A stretch of DNA of 64,000 nt from an uncultured Gammaproteobacteria bacterium (GCA_947258755.1 CAMYJO010000021.1:1-64000), one strand, 5' to 3'. Counted from the first letter of the stretch, positions 52,131 through 64,000 are shown. The notes: a model not told the origin generated them from the sequence alone. A program made the numbers and translations.

Positions 52131-52740
52131 GCTGTTCTATGTAATCACAAACCTTGGCCGGTAATAAAAAACGCGGGCTATAGCCCTGGGCGCAGATTTC
52201 ACGAATCCGGGTTGCCGAAATTGGCAATGCGGTCACCGGGTGAATATATATCAGACCATGCTTGCTTTGCTGTAAACGCGATATATCATCGACCCTGGCG
52301 CCAGCCAGTAAAGCAGATAACTCCCCAGCCTCAGGCAAATCAACACCGGGCCGCGAGCAAACTATAATATGCGCGAGTGGCAACAACTCCTGCCAACGAT
52401 GCCAACCCGGCAAGCCATTAAATGCATCCGTGCCCAAGATGAGCGCCAGACTGCTATCCGGGTAACGTTGACGTAGAGACGACAGCGTATCAACCATATA
52501 CGACGGACCCGAACGATGGATTTCACACTCGTCGATAGTGACATCTTTCATACCCTGCAAGGCCAGGCGTAACATATTCAGACGATGCTCAATAGACGCA
52601 TTCGGACTATGCCGATGCGGAGGCTGACCACTGGGTATCCAGCGCAGCTCCTCGCAGCCTAAATCCTGAAAAACTTCAAAGGCCGGACGCAGATGTCCGA
52701 AGTGAATCGGGTCAAATGTGCCCCCGAAAATACCGATCAT
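52105..52740 (-). CDS. nadD: Nicotinate-nucleotide adenylyltransferase
   Basis: [37 protein letters not shown]. Confidence 0.96.
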   Translation of the reverse strand: MIGIFGGTFDPIHFGHLRPAFEVFQDLGCEELRWIPSGQPPHRHSPNASIEHRLNMLRLALQGMKDVTIDECEIHRSGPSYMVDTLSSLRQRYPDSSLALILGTDAFNGLPGWHRWQELLPLAHIIVCSRPGVDLPEAGELSALLAGARVDDISRLQQSKHGLIYIHPVTALPISATRIREICAQGYSPRFLLPAKVCDYIEQHGLYRQEV

Positions 52741-52763
52741 GACAGGATCAAAACCACTCGCAT

Positions 52764-54044
52764 CTATGTCCTTATATGACCATCACCGAAAACAACGTAT
52801 TTCAGTGTGGTCAGACCTTCCAGGCCCACGGGTCCGCGCGCATGCAGTTTGTCAGTGCTGATACCGATTTCAGCACCCAGGCCATATTCAAAACCATCGG
52901 CAAAACGGGTGGATGCATTGACCATGACAGAACTTGAATCCACCTCGCGCAAAAAACGCCGTGCACTGGAAAAGTTTTCGCTAATAATCGCATCGGTATG
53001 CCGCGAACTGTGTGCCTCGATATGATCGATGGCCTCATCCAGACCTTTGACCACACGCACTGACAACAGCGGCGCCAGGTATTCGGTATCCCAGTCCTCC
53101 GCTGTCGCGGCTGTCGCTGTCGCCACCAGATTACAGGTGGTTTCACAACCTCTGATCTGCACGCCTTTTTCGGCAAACATACCACCCAGTTCGGGCAACA
53201 CTTGTTTGGCGATGACTTCTGACACCAACAAAGTTTCCATGGTGTTACAAGTGCCATAACGCTGTGTCTTGGCATTAAAGGCAACCTGTATGGCCTTATC
53301 CAGATCGGCATCATCATCGATATAGACATGACAAATGCCATCGAGATGCTTGATGACAGGCACGCGCGCCTCACGGCTGATACGCTCGATCAGGCCCTTG
53401 CCACCACGTGGCACAATGACATCAACAAAATCCTGCATCGTAATCAATTCACCAACAGCATCGCGATCCGTGGTCTCGATAACCTGAACGGCATCAGCCG
53501 GCAAACCGGCTTCCTGCAGGCCCTGCTGAATACAGAGTGCAATGGCCTGATTGGAATGAATGGCCTCTGATCCACCGCGCAGAATACTGGCATTGCCAGA
53601 CTTCAGACATAACGCAGCGGCATCGGCAGTGACATTTGGACGCGACTCATAGATGATACCGATAACACCCAATGGCACGCGCATACGTCCAACCTGAATA
53701 CCGCTGGGCTGGTATTGCATATCGCTGATGGCGCCAATCGGATCAGGCAGTGAAGCCACCTGTCGCAGACCTTCCGCCATCGCGGCTATGCGTTCCGCGC
53801 TCAGCTCCAGACGATCCAGCATCGCATCGCTCAGACCATTGTCACGGCCGGCGTCGAGATCCTTTTGGTTCTCACTTTGCAACTGCTGCGCACTTGACTC
53901 TAGGCGGTCGGCAATGGTCATCAACGCCGCATTCTTGCTATTTGAGTCGGCAGCGGCCATCAGTCGTGCAGCGCTACGCGCCTGCGCACCGACCGTTTGC
54001 ATATAGGCCTTTACCTGAAAACCGGATTGTGGATTTGCGCTCAT
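52764..54044 (-). CDS. proA: Glutamate-5-semialdehyde dehydrogenase
   Basis: [40 protein letters not shown]. Confidence 0.97.
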   Translation of the reverse strand: MSANPQSGFQVKAYMQTVGAQARSAARLMAAADSNSKNAALMTIADRLESSAQQLQSENQKDLDAGRDNGLSDAMLDRLELSAERIAAMAEGLRQVASLPDPIGAISDMQYQPSGIQVGRMRVPLGVIGIIYESRPNVTADAAALCLKSGNASILRGGSEAIHSNQAIALCIQQGLQEAGLPADAVQVIETTDRDAVGELITMQDFVDVIVPRGGKGLIERISREARVPVIKHLDGICHVYIDDDADLDKAIQVAFNAKTQRYGTCNTMETLLVSEVIAKQVLPELGGMFAEKGVQIRGCETTCNLVATATAATAEDWDTEYLAPLLSVRVVKGLDEAIDHIEAHSSRHTDAIISENFSSARRFLREVDSSSVMVNASTRFADGFEYGLGAEIGISTDKLHARGPVGLEGLTTLKYVVFGDGHIRT

Positions 54045-55063
54045 GATGATTCCAGCACTGTCATTCCTGTCATTGATAAGCCTAATTGTAACAGTTCATC
54101 CCACGGCTTTCCTACCTCTGCACCCTTGATTATGCGGTCAATCCTGCTGCAGTGCTGTAAAAACGCATACCAGCGGCCCAGCGAGTGCCGTTTCAAGGCC
54201 TCACGTACCAAGGGTTTACGACGCTCCCAGACTCGCTGTTGGCCCAACACCGTCTCGATCGCCGCCCCTTTGCGGACCTCGGCTGCCATCGCAGACAGGC
54301 TGCGTATTTCCCTGCTCAAGGCCCATAGCACCAGGATAGGCTCAACCCCTTCACTTCGTAGGCCATTGATTATTTTGAATGTTTTGTCGGCTTTACCGCT
54401 CAAGGCAGTATCGACCAGGCTATAGACACTATAACGGGCACTATCGGAAACCGCCTCGGCTACGGCCTCGGCATCAATCCGTCCAGGGCCATGCAACAGC
54501 AACAGTTTATCGATCTCCTGGGCGGCGGCCAGTAGATTACCCTCGACTCGCTCAACCAGCAACGCCACCGCCTCACGCGAGGCCTGCAAGTCCTGCTGAC
54601 GCATGCGCTGTTGGATCCAGTCAAATAGTTTGGCCTCTTCAACCGGCCAAACCTGAATCAACACACCGGCCTGCTCCAGCGCCTGCGCCCATTTTGTACG
54701 CAAGGTAGCACCATCCAGTTTACCGCAGCTGATCATCAACAGCGTGTCTTCGGCAGGCCTTTCGGCATACTCACGCAATACTCGTGCACCCTCGTCTCCT
54801 GGCTTACCGGTTGGCATGCGAATTTCAAGGATTTTGCGATCACCAAACAACGATAGACTATCGGCCATCTGCATCACTTCCTGCCAGGCAAAGCCACGCT
54901 CTACATGCCTGACTTCGCGTTCGCTGAAACCCTGTTGACGCGCTTGCTGACGGATCGCATCACAGGCCTCCTGTACTTGCAGAGGTTCATCACCACCCAC
55001 TAGATAGATGGGCGCCAGGCTTGATTGTAAATGCCGCTGTAGTTGTTCGGGTCTGATTTTCAT
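54041..55063 (-). CDS. holA: DNA polymerase III subunit delta
   Basis: [22 protein letters not shown]; between lptE and proA/nadD. Confidence 0.94.
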   Translation of the reverse strand: MKIRPEQLQRHLQSSLAPIYLVGGDEPLQVQEACDAIRQQARQQGFSEREVRHVERGFAWQEVMQMADSLSLFGDRKILEIRMPTGKPGDEGARVLREYAERPAEDTLLMISCGKLDGATLRTKWAQALEQAGVLIQVWPVEEAKLFDWIQQRMRQQDLQASREAVALLVERVEGNLLAAAQEIDKLLLLHGPGRIDAEAVAEAVSDSARYSVYSLVDTALSGKADKTFKIINGLRSEGVEPILVLWALSREIRSLSAMAAEVRKGAAIETVLGQQRVWERRKPLVREALKRHSLGRWYAFLQHCSRIDRIIKGAEVGKPWDELLQLGLSMTGMTVLESS

Positions 55064-55074
55064 AGCAATTGCGA

Positions 55075-55602
55075 TCAGGGCTGAGGCGTTGTGTTATAGC
55101 TATATTGGATTTTGCGTAACATACCGTGCACGGCCTCGATTTTCATATCACGCAGCAGGCTTGCTTCTTCACGTTCCTTGGCCAACACCACATTTTCATT
55201 AAAGCTGTAATCCCGCCTTTGTTCGATGGTCTGTTGTGGCACAATCTCTTTACCATCAACGTCGCGTACCAGGAACCTGACTGAATAAAGGCTCTCGTAC
55301 TCCCTGACCCGGGCGGTGTCACTGACTGACAACACACCTCTACCCTGTTTTTCATTATCCACTACAAGGATCGCCGTCGCCTCGTTAACATCATCGACCG
55401 GAAGCGAGCCCGCCTTAATCAAAGACTGGCGCAAATAGCGCAATAGCAGAGTTGAGGCATTCGATTGTACATAGACCTTTTGCATTTCAGCAGGCAGTTT
55501 GGCATGCCCACGCAATTGAAAACCGCAGGCAGAGAACAGCGGAATCATCAAGACTACTAAAAAAATACGCATATTCTTCATACTTATTGACGCCATCAAC
55601 AT
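55075..55602 (-). CDS. lptE: LPS-assembly lipoprotein LptE
   Basis: Lipobox FSACGFQLRGHAKLPAEMQKVYVQS; between leuS and holA. Confidence 0.93.
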   Translation of the reverse strand: MLMASISMKNMRIFLVVLMIPLFSACGFQLRGHAKLPAEMQKVYVQSNASTLLLRYLRQSLIKAGSLPVDDVNEATAILVVDNEKQGRGVLSVSDTARVREYESLYSVRFLVRDVDGKEIVPQQTIEQRRDYSFNENVVLAKEREEASLLRDMKIEAVHGMLRKIQYSYNTTPQP

Positions 55603-55605
55603 GGA

Positions 55606-58077
55606 TTATTTCGCGACAATACTGACCAGCTTACCTGGTACGACGATCACTTTGTTCACATTCTTTCCGGCAATATTTCTTCGCACATTCTCATTCCCTA
55701 ATGCAATTTCCTTGATCGCCTCCTGATCACTATTGGCGGCAACACTGATGGTCGCTCGCACCTTGCCATTAACCTGTACCGCCAGGTCAATACTATCACG
55801 CCGCAATGCGTTTTCATCGACAATAGGCCATGCTGCCTGCAGGATATCATCACCATAGCCCAGGTCCCGCCATAGCGACAGGGCAACATGCGGCGCCACC
55901 GGTGATAACAACCTGATCATGATACCAAAGGCCTCATGATTAATACGCGCATCATTATCCGTACCCGTGCCACTGGCGCGTTTACCAATGATGTTTAATA
56001 TTTTCATGCATGCCGACACCACGGTATTAAACTGATAGCGACTGAAATCATGTAAGGCCTGTTGCAGTAATTCATGAATCTGCCGACGCGCAGTCTTTTG
56101 CTCGTCATTGAGTTCATCAACATTAATCACATAGTCGCCGCTATTACAGGCGCTGATACTCGCATGTTGTTCATGCGCAAATGCCCACAGACGCTTAATA
56201 AAACGATAGGCACCCTCAACACCACTGTCAGACCATTCCAGGGATTGCTCTGGCGGCGCTGCAAACATAGTGAACAGACGTACCGTGTCAGCGCCATATT
56301 TCTCGATCAGCTGCTGCGGGTCTACCGTATTGCCCTTGGACTTGGACATCTTGACGCCGTCCTTTAACACCATGCCCTGGGTCAATAATTTACTGAAGGG
56401 TTCATCAATCGTGATCATGCCTTCGTCACGCATCAGCTTGTTGTAGAAACGCGCGTACAACAAATGCAGGATGGCGTGTTCAATACCACCAATATACTGA
56501 TCCACGGGTAACCAGTAATTGGCGCGCTCATCCAACATCGCCTGGTCATTATCACGACAGGCAAAACGGGCGAAGTACCACGAGGATTCCATAAAGGTAT
56601 CGAAGGTATCGGTCTCACGTTCGGCATCCTGACCACATTCAGGGCAGCTCGTCTGATAAAACGATGGCATTTTTTTTATCGGTGAACCAACCTCAGTAAA
56701 TGAGACATCTTCCGGCAGTCGTACCGGCAGGTCTTCATCGGCAACGGCAACGGCGCCACAAGAAGGGCAATTAATAATTGGGATGGGTGTGCCCCAGTAA
56801 CGCTGACGGGAAACACCCCAGTCACGTAAACGATAATTAACCTGCACCTTGCCCTTGCCCTGCTCTTGCAAATAAGTGGCAATGCTATTAAAGGCCTTCT
56901 TGAAATTAAGACCATCGAATTCGCCGGAATTAATCAGTTTCCCTTTATCGACATAGGCACCCTGCTGCAGATCGATCGCACTACCATCCTGCGGCTCGAT
57001 AACCTGTTTGATTGCGATATCGTATTTGTGTGCAAACTCCCAGTCACGCTGGTCATGCGCAGGAACCGCCATGACCGCGCCCTCACCATAGGCCATCAAC
57101 ACGAAGTTGGCGGCATACACGGGTACGCGTTCGCCATTGACCGGGTGAATCGCCTGTAGCCCGGTATCGACACCCTTCTTCTCCATCGTCTCCATGGCCG
57201 CCTCGGAGGTCTCCATGTGACTGCATTCGTCGATAAAGGCCGCCAGCTCAGGATTGATCATGGCCGCCTGTGCCGCCAGTGGATGTTCGGGAGCCACGGC
57301 CACATAACTGACACCCATCAATGTGTCCGGGCGCGTCGTAAACACCTTCAAGGCCTGTTGCTGACCGTCTACAGCAAAGTGCACCTCGACACCGCGCGAT
57401 TTGCCGATCCAGTTTTTCTGCATCGTCAACACCTGCTCGGGCCAACCCGGCAACTTGTCCAAATCACGCAACAGCTCATCCGCGTAGGCGGTAATTTTCA
57501 TGAACCACTGCGGGATTTCCTTGCGCTCGACCAGGGTGTCACAACGCCAGCATTTGCCATCGATGACCTGCTCATTGGCCAGCACCGTCATGTCATGTGG
57601 ACACCAGTTGACCGCCGCCGTTTTTTTGTAGACCAGGCCTTTTTTAAACAGGCGTGTAAAAAGCCACTGCTCCCAACGGTAATATTCGGGATGGCAGGTC
57701 GCCAGCTCCCGGTCCCAGTCATAGGCAAAACCCAGGCGCTGCAACTGGCCGCGCATATAGTCAATATTTTCGTAGGTCCATTTGGCCGGCGCTACGTTAT
57801 TCTTCATCGCCGCATTTTCGGCCGGCAGTCCAAAGGCATCCCAACCCATCGGCTGCAACACATTCTTGCCCAACATGCGCTGATAGCGCGCGATCACATC
57901 ACCCAGGGTATAGTTGCGCACATGGCCCATGTGCAGACGGCCACTGGGGTATGGAAACATCGCCAGGCAATAGTATTTCTCCCGATCAGGGTCTTCTATG
58001 GCCTTAAATGTTTGATTTTTCAGCCAGTATTGCTGCGCACTGGCCTCTATTTCAGCGTGTTTGTAGGTGTCTTCCAT
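55606..58077 (-). CDS. leuS: Leucyl-tRNA synthetase
   Basis: [42 protein letters not shown]. Confidence 0.98.
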   Translation of the reverse strand: MEDTYKHAEIEASAQQYWLKNQTFKAIEDPDREKYYCLAMFPYPSGRLHMGHVRNYTLGDVIARYQRMLGKNVLQPMGWDAFGLPAENAAMKNNVAPAKWTYENIDYMRGQLQRLGFAYDWDRELATCHPEYYRWEQWLFTRLFKKGLVYKKTAAVNWCPHDMTVLANEQVIDGKCWRCDTLVERKEIPQWFMKITAYADELLRDLDKLPGWPEQVLTMQKNWIGKSRGVEVHFAVDGQQQALKVFTTRPDTLMGVSYVAVAPEHPLAAQAAMINPELAAFIDECSHMETSEAAMETMEKKGVDTGLQAIHPVNGERVPVYAANFVLMAYGEGAVMAVPAHDQRDWEFAHKYDIAIKQVIEPQDGSAIDLQQGAYVDKGKLINSGEFDGLNFKKAFNSIATYLQEQGKGKVQVNYRLRDWGVSRQRYWGTPIPIINCPSCGAVAVADEDLPVRLPEDVSFTEVGSPIKKMPSFYQTSCPECGQDAERETDTFDTFMESSWYFARFACRDNDQAMLDERANYWLPVDQYIGGIEHAILHLLYARFYNKLMRDEGMITIDEPFSKLLTQGMVLKDGVKMSKSKGNTVDPQQLIEKYGADTVRLFTMFAAPPEQSLEWSDSGVEGAYRFIKRLWAFAHEQHASISACNSGDYVINVDELNDEQKTARRQIHELLQQALHDFSRYQFNTVVSACMKILNIIGKRASGTGTDNDARINHEAFGIMIRLLSPVAPHVALSLWRDLGYGDDILQAAWPIVDENALRRDSIDLAVQVNGKVRATISVAANSDQEAIKEIALGNENVRRNIAGKNVNKVIVVPGKLVSIVAK

Positions 58078-58129
58078 TGCGTGTGAACTTATGAGCCTGA
58101 TTCTGTTGAATAAAGATCAGAAGCATACC

Positions 58130-58262
58130 TTAAAATCAGGGTAAAGATAATAGTAGCGGGTTGCTAGTGGCTAGTGGCGAGGTAAAACAGAACCCAGGAC
58201 ATAGTCTTTTTCTAGCCACTAGCTACTCGTCACTCGCTACTATTATCTTCACCCTGACTTTA
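58130..58262. repeat. Nested palindrome family, copy C (inner core only, inside a different stem)
   Basis: Inner core gtagcgggttgctagtggctagtggcgaggtaaaa...ctttttctagccactagctactcgtcactcgctac, closed by stem tcagggtaaagataatagtagcg / cgctactattatcttcaccctga. Confidence 0.85.
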
Positions 58263-58326
58263 AGTATCTTTCCCCTGCCGTTATCCTACTTTTACATTTA
58301 CCCGTCGAATCAATGCATTCAGCTGC

Positions 58327-60429
58327 TCAAACTGATCCCCCCAACTGCCCGTAGTCATTGCCCCTGAGGCAATCTTCCATGTCAACGAGGTGGCTATAGA
58401 TTTCGCCGAAGCCCATATTGCCGGCCGTGCCTTTCAGGTCATGTAGCTGGTCTCCGAGTGCCGACCAGTCCTGTCGCTGAAATAAATCGTCAAGTTTGCC
58501 GCTCCTTTGTGGCAGGCAATGGACAAAGCGATTGACGATATCCGCAAGCTCGGGGTCTTCTTCCAGCAAGGTGGAGCAGATAGGATTACTAACTGTGTCC
58601 AATTGCTCGTCGGCTGGCAAAAACTGCATGAGTATTTCATTGATTTGTTGATTGCTAACCGGCTTACAGAGGAAATCGTTTGCCCCTGCCTGCGCACATC
58701 GTCGGCGATCTTCAGGGTAAGCATTGGCGGTGAGCATAATCACCGGCACATCCCAATGCCGGGCACGTATATTTTCTGTCGCCGTGATACCATCCATGAC
58801 TGGCATTTGCATATCCATAAATACCAGGTCATAGCTAGTCTGCTCAAGTAAGCCCAGAGCTTGTTGACCATTTCCAGCCAAATCAACCTGCACACCGGTC
58901 TTGCCGACAAAATACGAAATCAACTTACGATTGGCTTCGACATCATCCACCACTAACACTTTGCCTTGCAATACAGGCATCTCTACTACCTTGTTATCAT
59001 TCTCCGTATTTATTATCGGAACACTTTCCTGATGGATAAAATCGGCAACCTGTAATGGCCCAGTATCGATACTGACCGTAAACACACTACCTTTACCTGG
59101 CAGACTGTCGGCATTAATACTACCCCCCAACATGCCCGCCAGGCGTCGTGACAAGGTCAAACCAAGACCCGTTCCACCATATTTTCGTGTGGTACTCTTA
59201 TCAGCCTGAGAAAAGGATTCGAAAATATTGCTCATCTTTTCTGTGGCAATACCAATCCCAGTATCCTCGATGGCAAAATAAAGTTTCTGTTGCTCACTAT
59301 CGCAACTGACATTGATATAAATATGCCCTTTCTCTGTAAATTTGATGGCATTATTAATCAGGTTGAGTAATATTTGTTTCAATCGCAATGGGTCGGTTGT
59401 GATACTGGCCGGTAACGGATATTTGTAATTCAGCCCAAAGTTCAAACCCTTTTCCTGCACGCGACAACTAGACACATGACTGACATCCTGCAGGATTTCA
59501 AATGGCGAAATCTGCATCAACTCCAACTCCAGTTTACCGGCTTCAACCTTGGACAGGTCAAGGATCTCGTTAATCAACGACAATAAGTGCATACCGCTTT
59601 GATGAATAGTCTGAATACCATCCATGCGCTCCTGGCGGTTCTGGCCGGGATTCAGTGCGGCTTCGGCGTAACCAATAATGGCGGTCAACGGTGTCCTGAT
59701 TTCATGACTCATATTGGCCAGGAACTCGCTCTTCATCTGATTGGCAAATCGGGCTTCATCCGCCTTACGCAGATCATTCTGGATGCGCGCCGTGGTGCGC
59801 ACCACATAGAATATAATACCGCTACTGATCAGCAAGGCCAGCACTGTCAAGATCACGATGATCGAGTAGATTTTACGCTGATCAGCCTCGGCGTTGGTAA
59901 ATTCTTGCGCGACCTGCTCATTGTTATAATCGAACATTTCCGACAAGGTGTCCGCTATTTGCTGTTGCCACGGAATCACCTCATCACTGAGAATATCTAT
60001 TACCCGCTCGTAACTACCTTGCTGTAGCACTCGCACTGCCTCTACCTGAACACGTTGACTGGCGATCACCTTGAGCCTGATCTTCTCCCATAGTGACAGT
60101 CCCTTTTGATCGAGATCGAGTGCCAACAACTTGTCACGGGCATCTATGAATGCTCCGGCCAGCTCGGAAAACTCCTGGTACTTTTCATCCCTGTCTATCT
60201 CATCGGTCATTAGCAGCATCTCATGCAAGGCCAGTGCTCGTCGCAGCGAAACCTTGCGCATATCACCTATATGTCGGGCCGCCTCTCTAAAAGCGTCCAT
60301 CTTGACCAGGCGTTGTTGCTGATGACTCTGACTACTGACCCAAAATAAAATTAATATAATGAAAAACAACAGGATAATAGAAAATCCGGCAATAATGACA
60401 GGCTTGGTATTGTTTGCGACCATGGACAA
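58327..60429 (-). CDS. Hybrid sensor histidine kinase with REC and C-terminal HPt domain
   Basis: MSHEIRTPLTAIIGYAEAAL (H box), GTGLGLTLSRRLAGMLGG, LVFMDMQMPVMDGI (REC), HDLKGTAGNMG (HPt). Confidence 0.94.
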   Translation of the reverse strand: MSMVANNTKPVIIAGFSIILLFFIILILFWVSSQSHQQQRLVKMDAFREAARHIGDMRKVSLRRALALHEMLLMTDEIDRDEKYQEFSELAGAFIDARDKLLALDLDQKGLSLWEKIRLKVIASQRVQVEAVRVLQQGSYERVIDILSDEVIPWQQQIADTLSEMFDYNNEQVAQEFTNAEADQRKIYSIIVILTVLALLISSGIIFYVVRTTARIQNDLRKADEARFANQMKSEFLANMSHEIRTPLTAIIGYAEAALNPGQNRQERMDGIQTIHQSGMHLLSLINEILDLSKVEAGKLELELMQISPFEILQDVSHVSSCRVQEKGLNFGLNYKYPLPASITTDPLRLKQILLNLINNAIKFTEKGHIYINVSCDSEQQKLYFAIEDTGIGIATEKMSNIFESFSQADKSTTRKYGGTGLGLTLSRRLAGMLGGSINADSLPGKGSVFTVSIDTGPLQVADFIHQESVPIINTENDNKVVEMPVLQGKVLVVDDVEANRKLISYFVGKTGVQVDLAGNGQQALGLLEQTSYDLVFMDMQMPVMDGITATENIRARHWDVPVIMLTANAYPEDRRRCAQAGANDFLCKPVSNQQINEILMQFLPADEQLDTVSNPICSTLLEEDPELADIVNRFVHCLPQRSGKLDDLFQRQDWSALGDQLHDLKGTAGNMGFGEIYSHLVDMEDCLRGNDYGQLGGSV

Positions 60430-60528
60430 TTAAGACATGTAGATCAAGATAAACACTATTATCGGTCCTGCCGGGGAAATACTTGAGTAAGTCAAGCAAG
60501 TAAAAGGAATATTTCGCCAATACAGAGA

Positions 60529-62016
60529 TTAATGGCTGTTACGTAACCACAGCCCCAATAATATTAGCGATAACAGGATGACCATCGGATAGTTGCCATA
60601 ACGAACATAAGGGGTTGCCCCGCTACGCGCCTGCACCTTGGCGGTCAGGACATGGGTCTGAAACTGCGGTGAGCGCTGGATAATCCTGCCGCGATGATCG
60701 ACCACGGCACTGACACCGTTATTGGTCGCGCTCAATACATAACGCTCAGTCTCTAACGCACGCATTTGAGCCATCTGCAATTGCTGATACGGCATACTGG
60801 AATCGCCAAACCAGGTATTATTGCTGACATTGACCAAGTAGTTGGCCGCAGGCAGTGATTGTATGAGCTCACCATTGAATATGATCTCATAGCAAACGGT
60901 GGGCCCGGCCAGATAGCCACCGGCCTTGAGTGTCGTCTGCGTGCTGCTACCACGACTGAAACCAGACATCGGCAGGCCCATGAAGTCGAGCAGATCACTG
61001 AGCAGGCTCTGCAGCGGTATGAATTCACCGAAAGGCACCAGGTGACGCTTGTGGTAGAAGGCACGTTCAGCACCAAGACTTAACACGCTGTTGTAATACT
61101 CATCTGTCTCCAGGTCCTTGTAAGGGATGCCCACCAACAGATCAGTATTGGTATCACGTGCCTGTTTTTCCAGTATGTCAATAATTTCCGGGACGTGATG
61201 ATAAAACGCCGAAATGGCCGTTTCCGGCCAGATCATGACATCGACATCCCAGTGTGGCCGACTCAGTTTAAGGTAGTCGGAGATAATCTGGGTACGATAA
61301 TCAGGGTTCCATTTGGTTGCCTGATCGACGTTACCCTGCACCAGCGCGACCTTGAATGGCTCACCTGTCGCCTTAGTCCATTCGATTTGACGCAGCAAGT
61401 GCCCGCCTGCCCACACAACCAGGACCAATATCACGGTGATGATACGCGCCTTATTCGTGGCCTTGATGACATAGGCGCAGGCAGCAGCGGTCAGTGCCAA
61501 TAGAAAACCAATTGCATACTCACCCAGCAGCGGCGCATAACCCGCCAACGGCCAATGCACCTGACTGCTACCCAGGTTGAGCCAGGGAAAGCCGGTAAAA
61601 AACCAGCTCCTGACCCATTCCATCATCACCCATAAGGCCGGGTATAACAGTAGCAAGCGTTGCCAGTCGGCATTCTTGAAATAGCGCGCCGACAGCCAAC
61701 CAACCAGTGCTGGAAACAGGCCCAGGAACATTGCAAACAAAAACGTCAGCAAGGCTGAAAACACCATCGGTACTGCGCCATGCTCATGCATGCTGAAATA
61801 AACCCAGTACACGCCTGACAGAAACATGCCGGTACCAAAGGCCCAGCCCAGCCACCATGCCTGCGATGCAGTAGCCTGTTGCCACTGATAAAAAAGCACC
61901 GCCAGTATCGGCACTGCCAAAAATGCCCAGCCAAGCGGCGCATAAGCCAACGGCAACAGTAGTCCTGCCAGGAACAATATCGACATGTTCAAGCTGGGTG
62001 CAGATTTAATAAGCAT
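60529..62016 (-). CDS. lnt: Apolipoprotein N-acyltransferase
   Basis: Multi-TM plus nitrilase domain: VDVMIWPETAISAF, FGEFIPLQSLL, VCYEIIF. Confidence 0.95.
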   Translation of the reverse strand: MLIKSAPSLNMSILFLAGLLLPLAYAPLGWAFLAVPILAVLFYQWQQATASQAWWLGWAFGTGMFLSGVYWVYFSMHEHGAVPMVFSALLTFLFAMFLGLFPALVGWLSARYFKNADWQRLLLLYPALWVMMEWVRSWFFTGFPWLNLGSSQVHWPLAGYAPLLGEYAIGFLLALTAAACAYVIKATNKARIITVILVLVVWAGGHLLRQIEWTKATGEPFKVALVQGNVDQATKWNPDYRTQIISDYLKLSRPHWDVDVMIWPETAISAFYHHVPEIIDILEKQARDTNTDLLVGIPYKDLETDEYYNSVLSLGAERAFYHKRHLVPFGEFIPLQSLLSDLLDFMGLPMSGFSRGSSTQTTLKAGGYLAGPTVCYEIIFNGELIQSLPAANYLVNVSNNTWFGDSSMPYQQLQMAQMRALETERYVLSATNNGVSAVVDHRGRIIQRSPQFQTHVLTAKVQARSGATPYVRYGNYPMVILLSLILLGLWLRNSH

Positions 62017-62036
62017 AGGAGTGACAGCAGGCCCGT

Positions 62037-62912
62037 TTAGTCTGACTCAATGGACGTTGCCGCCGCTTCGTCTTCGAGAATAACCTCAAGCAAGTAAATC
62101 CTGCGATTATCTGAGCGCAGGATGCGAAATGATATATCATCGATCACGACCACTTCATCGCGTTTGGGCATATGGCCGAGTACATTCATGACCAAACCAC
62201 CGATGGTATCAAATTCATCATCACTGAAGGCCGTCTTGAAAAAAGCATTGAACTCCTCAATATCGGTTAAGGCCTTGACGATGTAGTGTGTATCATCATG
62301 TTTGAGAATGTACTTACCCTCATCGATATCATGCTCATCCTCGATCTCACCGACGATCTGTTCGAGAACATCCTCAATAGTAACCATACCGGCGACACCG
62401 CCATACTCATCGACAACAATAGCCAGATGGTTCTGGCTGGAACGAAAATCTTTGAGCAATACATTCAGTCGTTTACTTTCGGGAACGAATACCGGTTCAC
62501 GTAGAATTTCACGAATGGAAAAGTCTTCGCTATCTTCATCGCGGCTAAAGCGCAACATATCTTTGGCCAGGATTATTCCGAGCACTTCATCTCGACTGTC
62601 ACCTATCACCGGGAAACGCGAGTGGCCACTTTCAATCATGACCGACAACATGTTGTCACGGGATTGATCCCTGGATAATATCGACATTTGCGATCGTGGA
62701 ATCATGATGTCGCGCACCTGCATCTCGGATACCTGCAACACACCTTCAATCATACCCAGTGAATCGGTATCCAGTAAGGTCCGTTTTTCCGCCTCGCGGA
62801 GTATCTCCAGTAAATCTTCACGATCCCGGGGGTCTGCATGTAATATCTGGCCTAGTTTCTCCAGCCATGACCGACCCTCGGAATCGTTGCTACTCGATGT
62901 GTCCTCGCTCAT
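62037..62912 (-). CDS. corC: CorC/HlyC family CBS-domain protein
   Basis: VRDIMIPRSQMSILSRDQSRDNML; VVDEYGGVAGMVTIEDVLEQIVGEIEDEHD. Confidence 0.94.
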   Translation of the reverse strand: MSEDTSSSNDSEGRSWLEKLGQILHADPRDREDLLEILREAEKRTLLDTDSLGMIEGVLQVSEMQVRDIMIPRSQMSILSRDQSRDNMLSVMIESGHSRFPVIGDSRDEVLGIILAKDMLRFSRDEDSEDFSIREILREPVFVPESKRLNVLLKDFRSSQNHLAIVVDEYGGVAGMVTIEDVLEQIVGEIEDEHDIDEGKYILKHDDTHYIVKALTDIEEFNAFFKTAFSDDEFDTIGGLVMNVLGHMPKRDEVVVIDDISFRILRSDNRRIYLLEVILEDEAAATSIESD

Positions 62913-62936
62913 TAGTCTTTCTCTGTCTCCATAGTC

Positions 62937-63395
62937 TTACACTTCATCAATGTATGGTGCCGGATAGCCCATACCGGTTAAAATTTTTTTCTCCAAAGCT
63001 TCCATTTCAGCTGCTTGCTCGTCAGTCTGGTGATCAAATCCGAGCAAATGCAAGGTGCCATGCACAGCCATATGCGCCCAGTGTGATTCCGCGCTCTTGT
63101 GTTGTTCGATCGCCTCCCGCGCTATCACCGGCGCACAAATAACCAGGTCACCAAGCAAATCCATATCGACCTCGGCGGGAGCCATAAACGGAAATGACAA
63201 CACATTGGTCGAACCCTGCTTACCACGATAGGTCTGGTTAAGCTCAGCACTTTCCTGCTCATCCACAATGCGCACCACCACTTCTGCCGATGCTGTGTTT
63301 GCCGGTAACGCGGCTGCTATCCAGCGCTTGAAGTCTGCCGCCTGCGGTAGATTCTCGGCCTGACTAGGAATCTGCATATCAATCACGAGTTCCAC
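62937..63395 (-). CDS. ybeY: Endoribonuclease YbeY
   Basis: MAVHGTLHLLGFDHQTDEQAAEME. Confidence 0.97.
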   Translation of the reverse strand: MELVIDMQIPSQAENLPQAADFKRWIAAALPANTASAEVVVRIVDEQESAELNQTYRGKQGSTNVLSFPFMAPAEVDMDLLGDLVICAPVIAREAIEQHKSAESHWAHMAVHGTLHLLGFDHQTDEQAAEMEALEKKILTGMGYPAPYIDEV

Positions 63396-63404
63396 AAACA
63401 GTCA

Positions 63405-64000
63405 TCAATCCTGCTTAGTATGTTTATCGTAGGCAATCACTATGCGTTGCACCAAGGGATGGCGAACCACATCACGCGAGGTAAAGAAAGTGAAGCTAAT
63501 ACCTTCAATATTTTTTAACACCTCGGTTACATGACGTAGACCGGACTGACTATTATTAGGCAAGTCGGTTTGAGTGACATCGCCGGTGACAACGGCAGTC
63601 GAACCAAAACCTATCCGAGTCAAAAACATTTTCATTTGCTCGACAGTGGTGTTTTGCGCTTCGTCCAGAATAATGAATGATTCATTTAACGTACGACCAC
63701 GCATAAAGGCCAGCGGTGCGACTTCGATAACATGTTGGTCGATCAGCTTACTGACCCGGTCAAAGCCAAGCATTTCATACAGGGCATCATAAAGCGGGCG
63801 CAGATAGGGGTCGATTTTTTGCGCCATGTCACCCGGCAGAAAACCCAGGCGCTCACCCGCTTCTACCGCAGGCCTGACCAAGACGATACGTCGTACCTTT
63901 TCCTGCTCCAGTGCCTCGACGGCACAGGCCACGGCCAGGTAAGTCTTGCCGGTGCCGGCAGGACCAATACCAAAATTAACATCATGATTAAGAATATTGG
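63405..64000 (-). CDS. ybeZ: PhoH-like ATPase YbeZ (partial, N-terminus outside window)
   Basis: Reverse strand of 63933-64000 reads [15 protein letters not shown], continuing into [34 protein letters not shown]; next to ybeY. Confidence 0.94.
   Translation of the reverse strand, partial: NILNHDVNFGIGPAGTGKTYLAVACAVEALEQEKVRRIVLVRPAVEAGERLGFLPGDMAQKIDPYLRPLYDALYEMLGFDRVSKLIDQHVIEVAPLAFMRGRTLNESFIILDEAQNTTVEQMKMFLTRIGFGSTAVVTGDVTQTDLPNNSQSGLRHVTEVLKNIEGISFTFFTSRDVVRHPLVQRIVIAYDKHTKQD

Noticed and set aside
57217-58086. 289-aa plus-strand ORF opposite leuS
   Set aside because: Shadow ORF antisense to a clearly conserved leuS; low-complexity composition with no recognisable domain

Overview
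The window is a mostly ordinary gammaproteobacterial chromosome segment, dense with conserved core operons. Order: gcvR (partial), bcp, PIN-PhoH; sspA/sspB; petABC; a Nif3-like gene; a degS/degQ-type protease; hisC-hisD-hisG-murA-ibaG-mlaB-mlaD-mlaE-mlaF; a DUF302 pair; a cnoX-like thioredoxin; yrbG-kdsD-kdsC-lptC-lptA-lptB-rpoN-hpf-ptsN-hprK-rapZ-EIIA(Man)-HPr-ptsI; mgtE; then tldE/yjgA/tldD, a nitrilase-like gene, yhdP, rng, maf, rlmH, rsfS, nadD, proA, holA, lptE, leuS, a hybrid histidine kinase, lnt, corC, ybeY and ybeZ (partial). The clear accessory region is about 33.1-40.4 kb, between convergent mgtE and pmbA. It holds a decayed IS91-like transposase and an AT-rich CDP-deoxysugar/glycosyltransferase cluster. 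The most unusual signal is non-coding: a family of about 250-bp nested (concentric) palindromes. Two complete copies sit in convergent intergenic gaps, one copy has only the inner core, and the two outer half-arms are split either side of the accessory island. No CRISPR array, tRNA, rRNA or recognisable defence system was seen. All product names come from reading the translated ORFs; no database search was possible.
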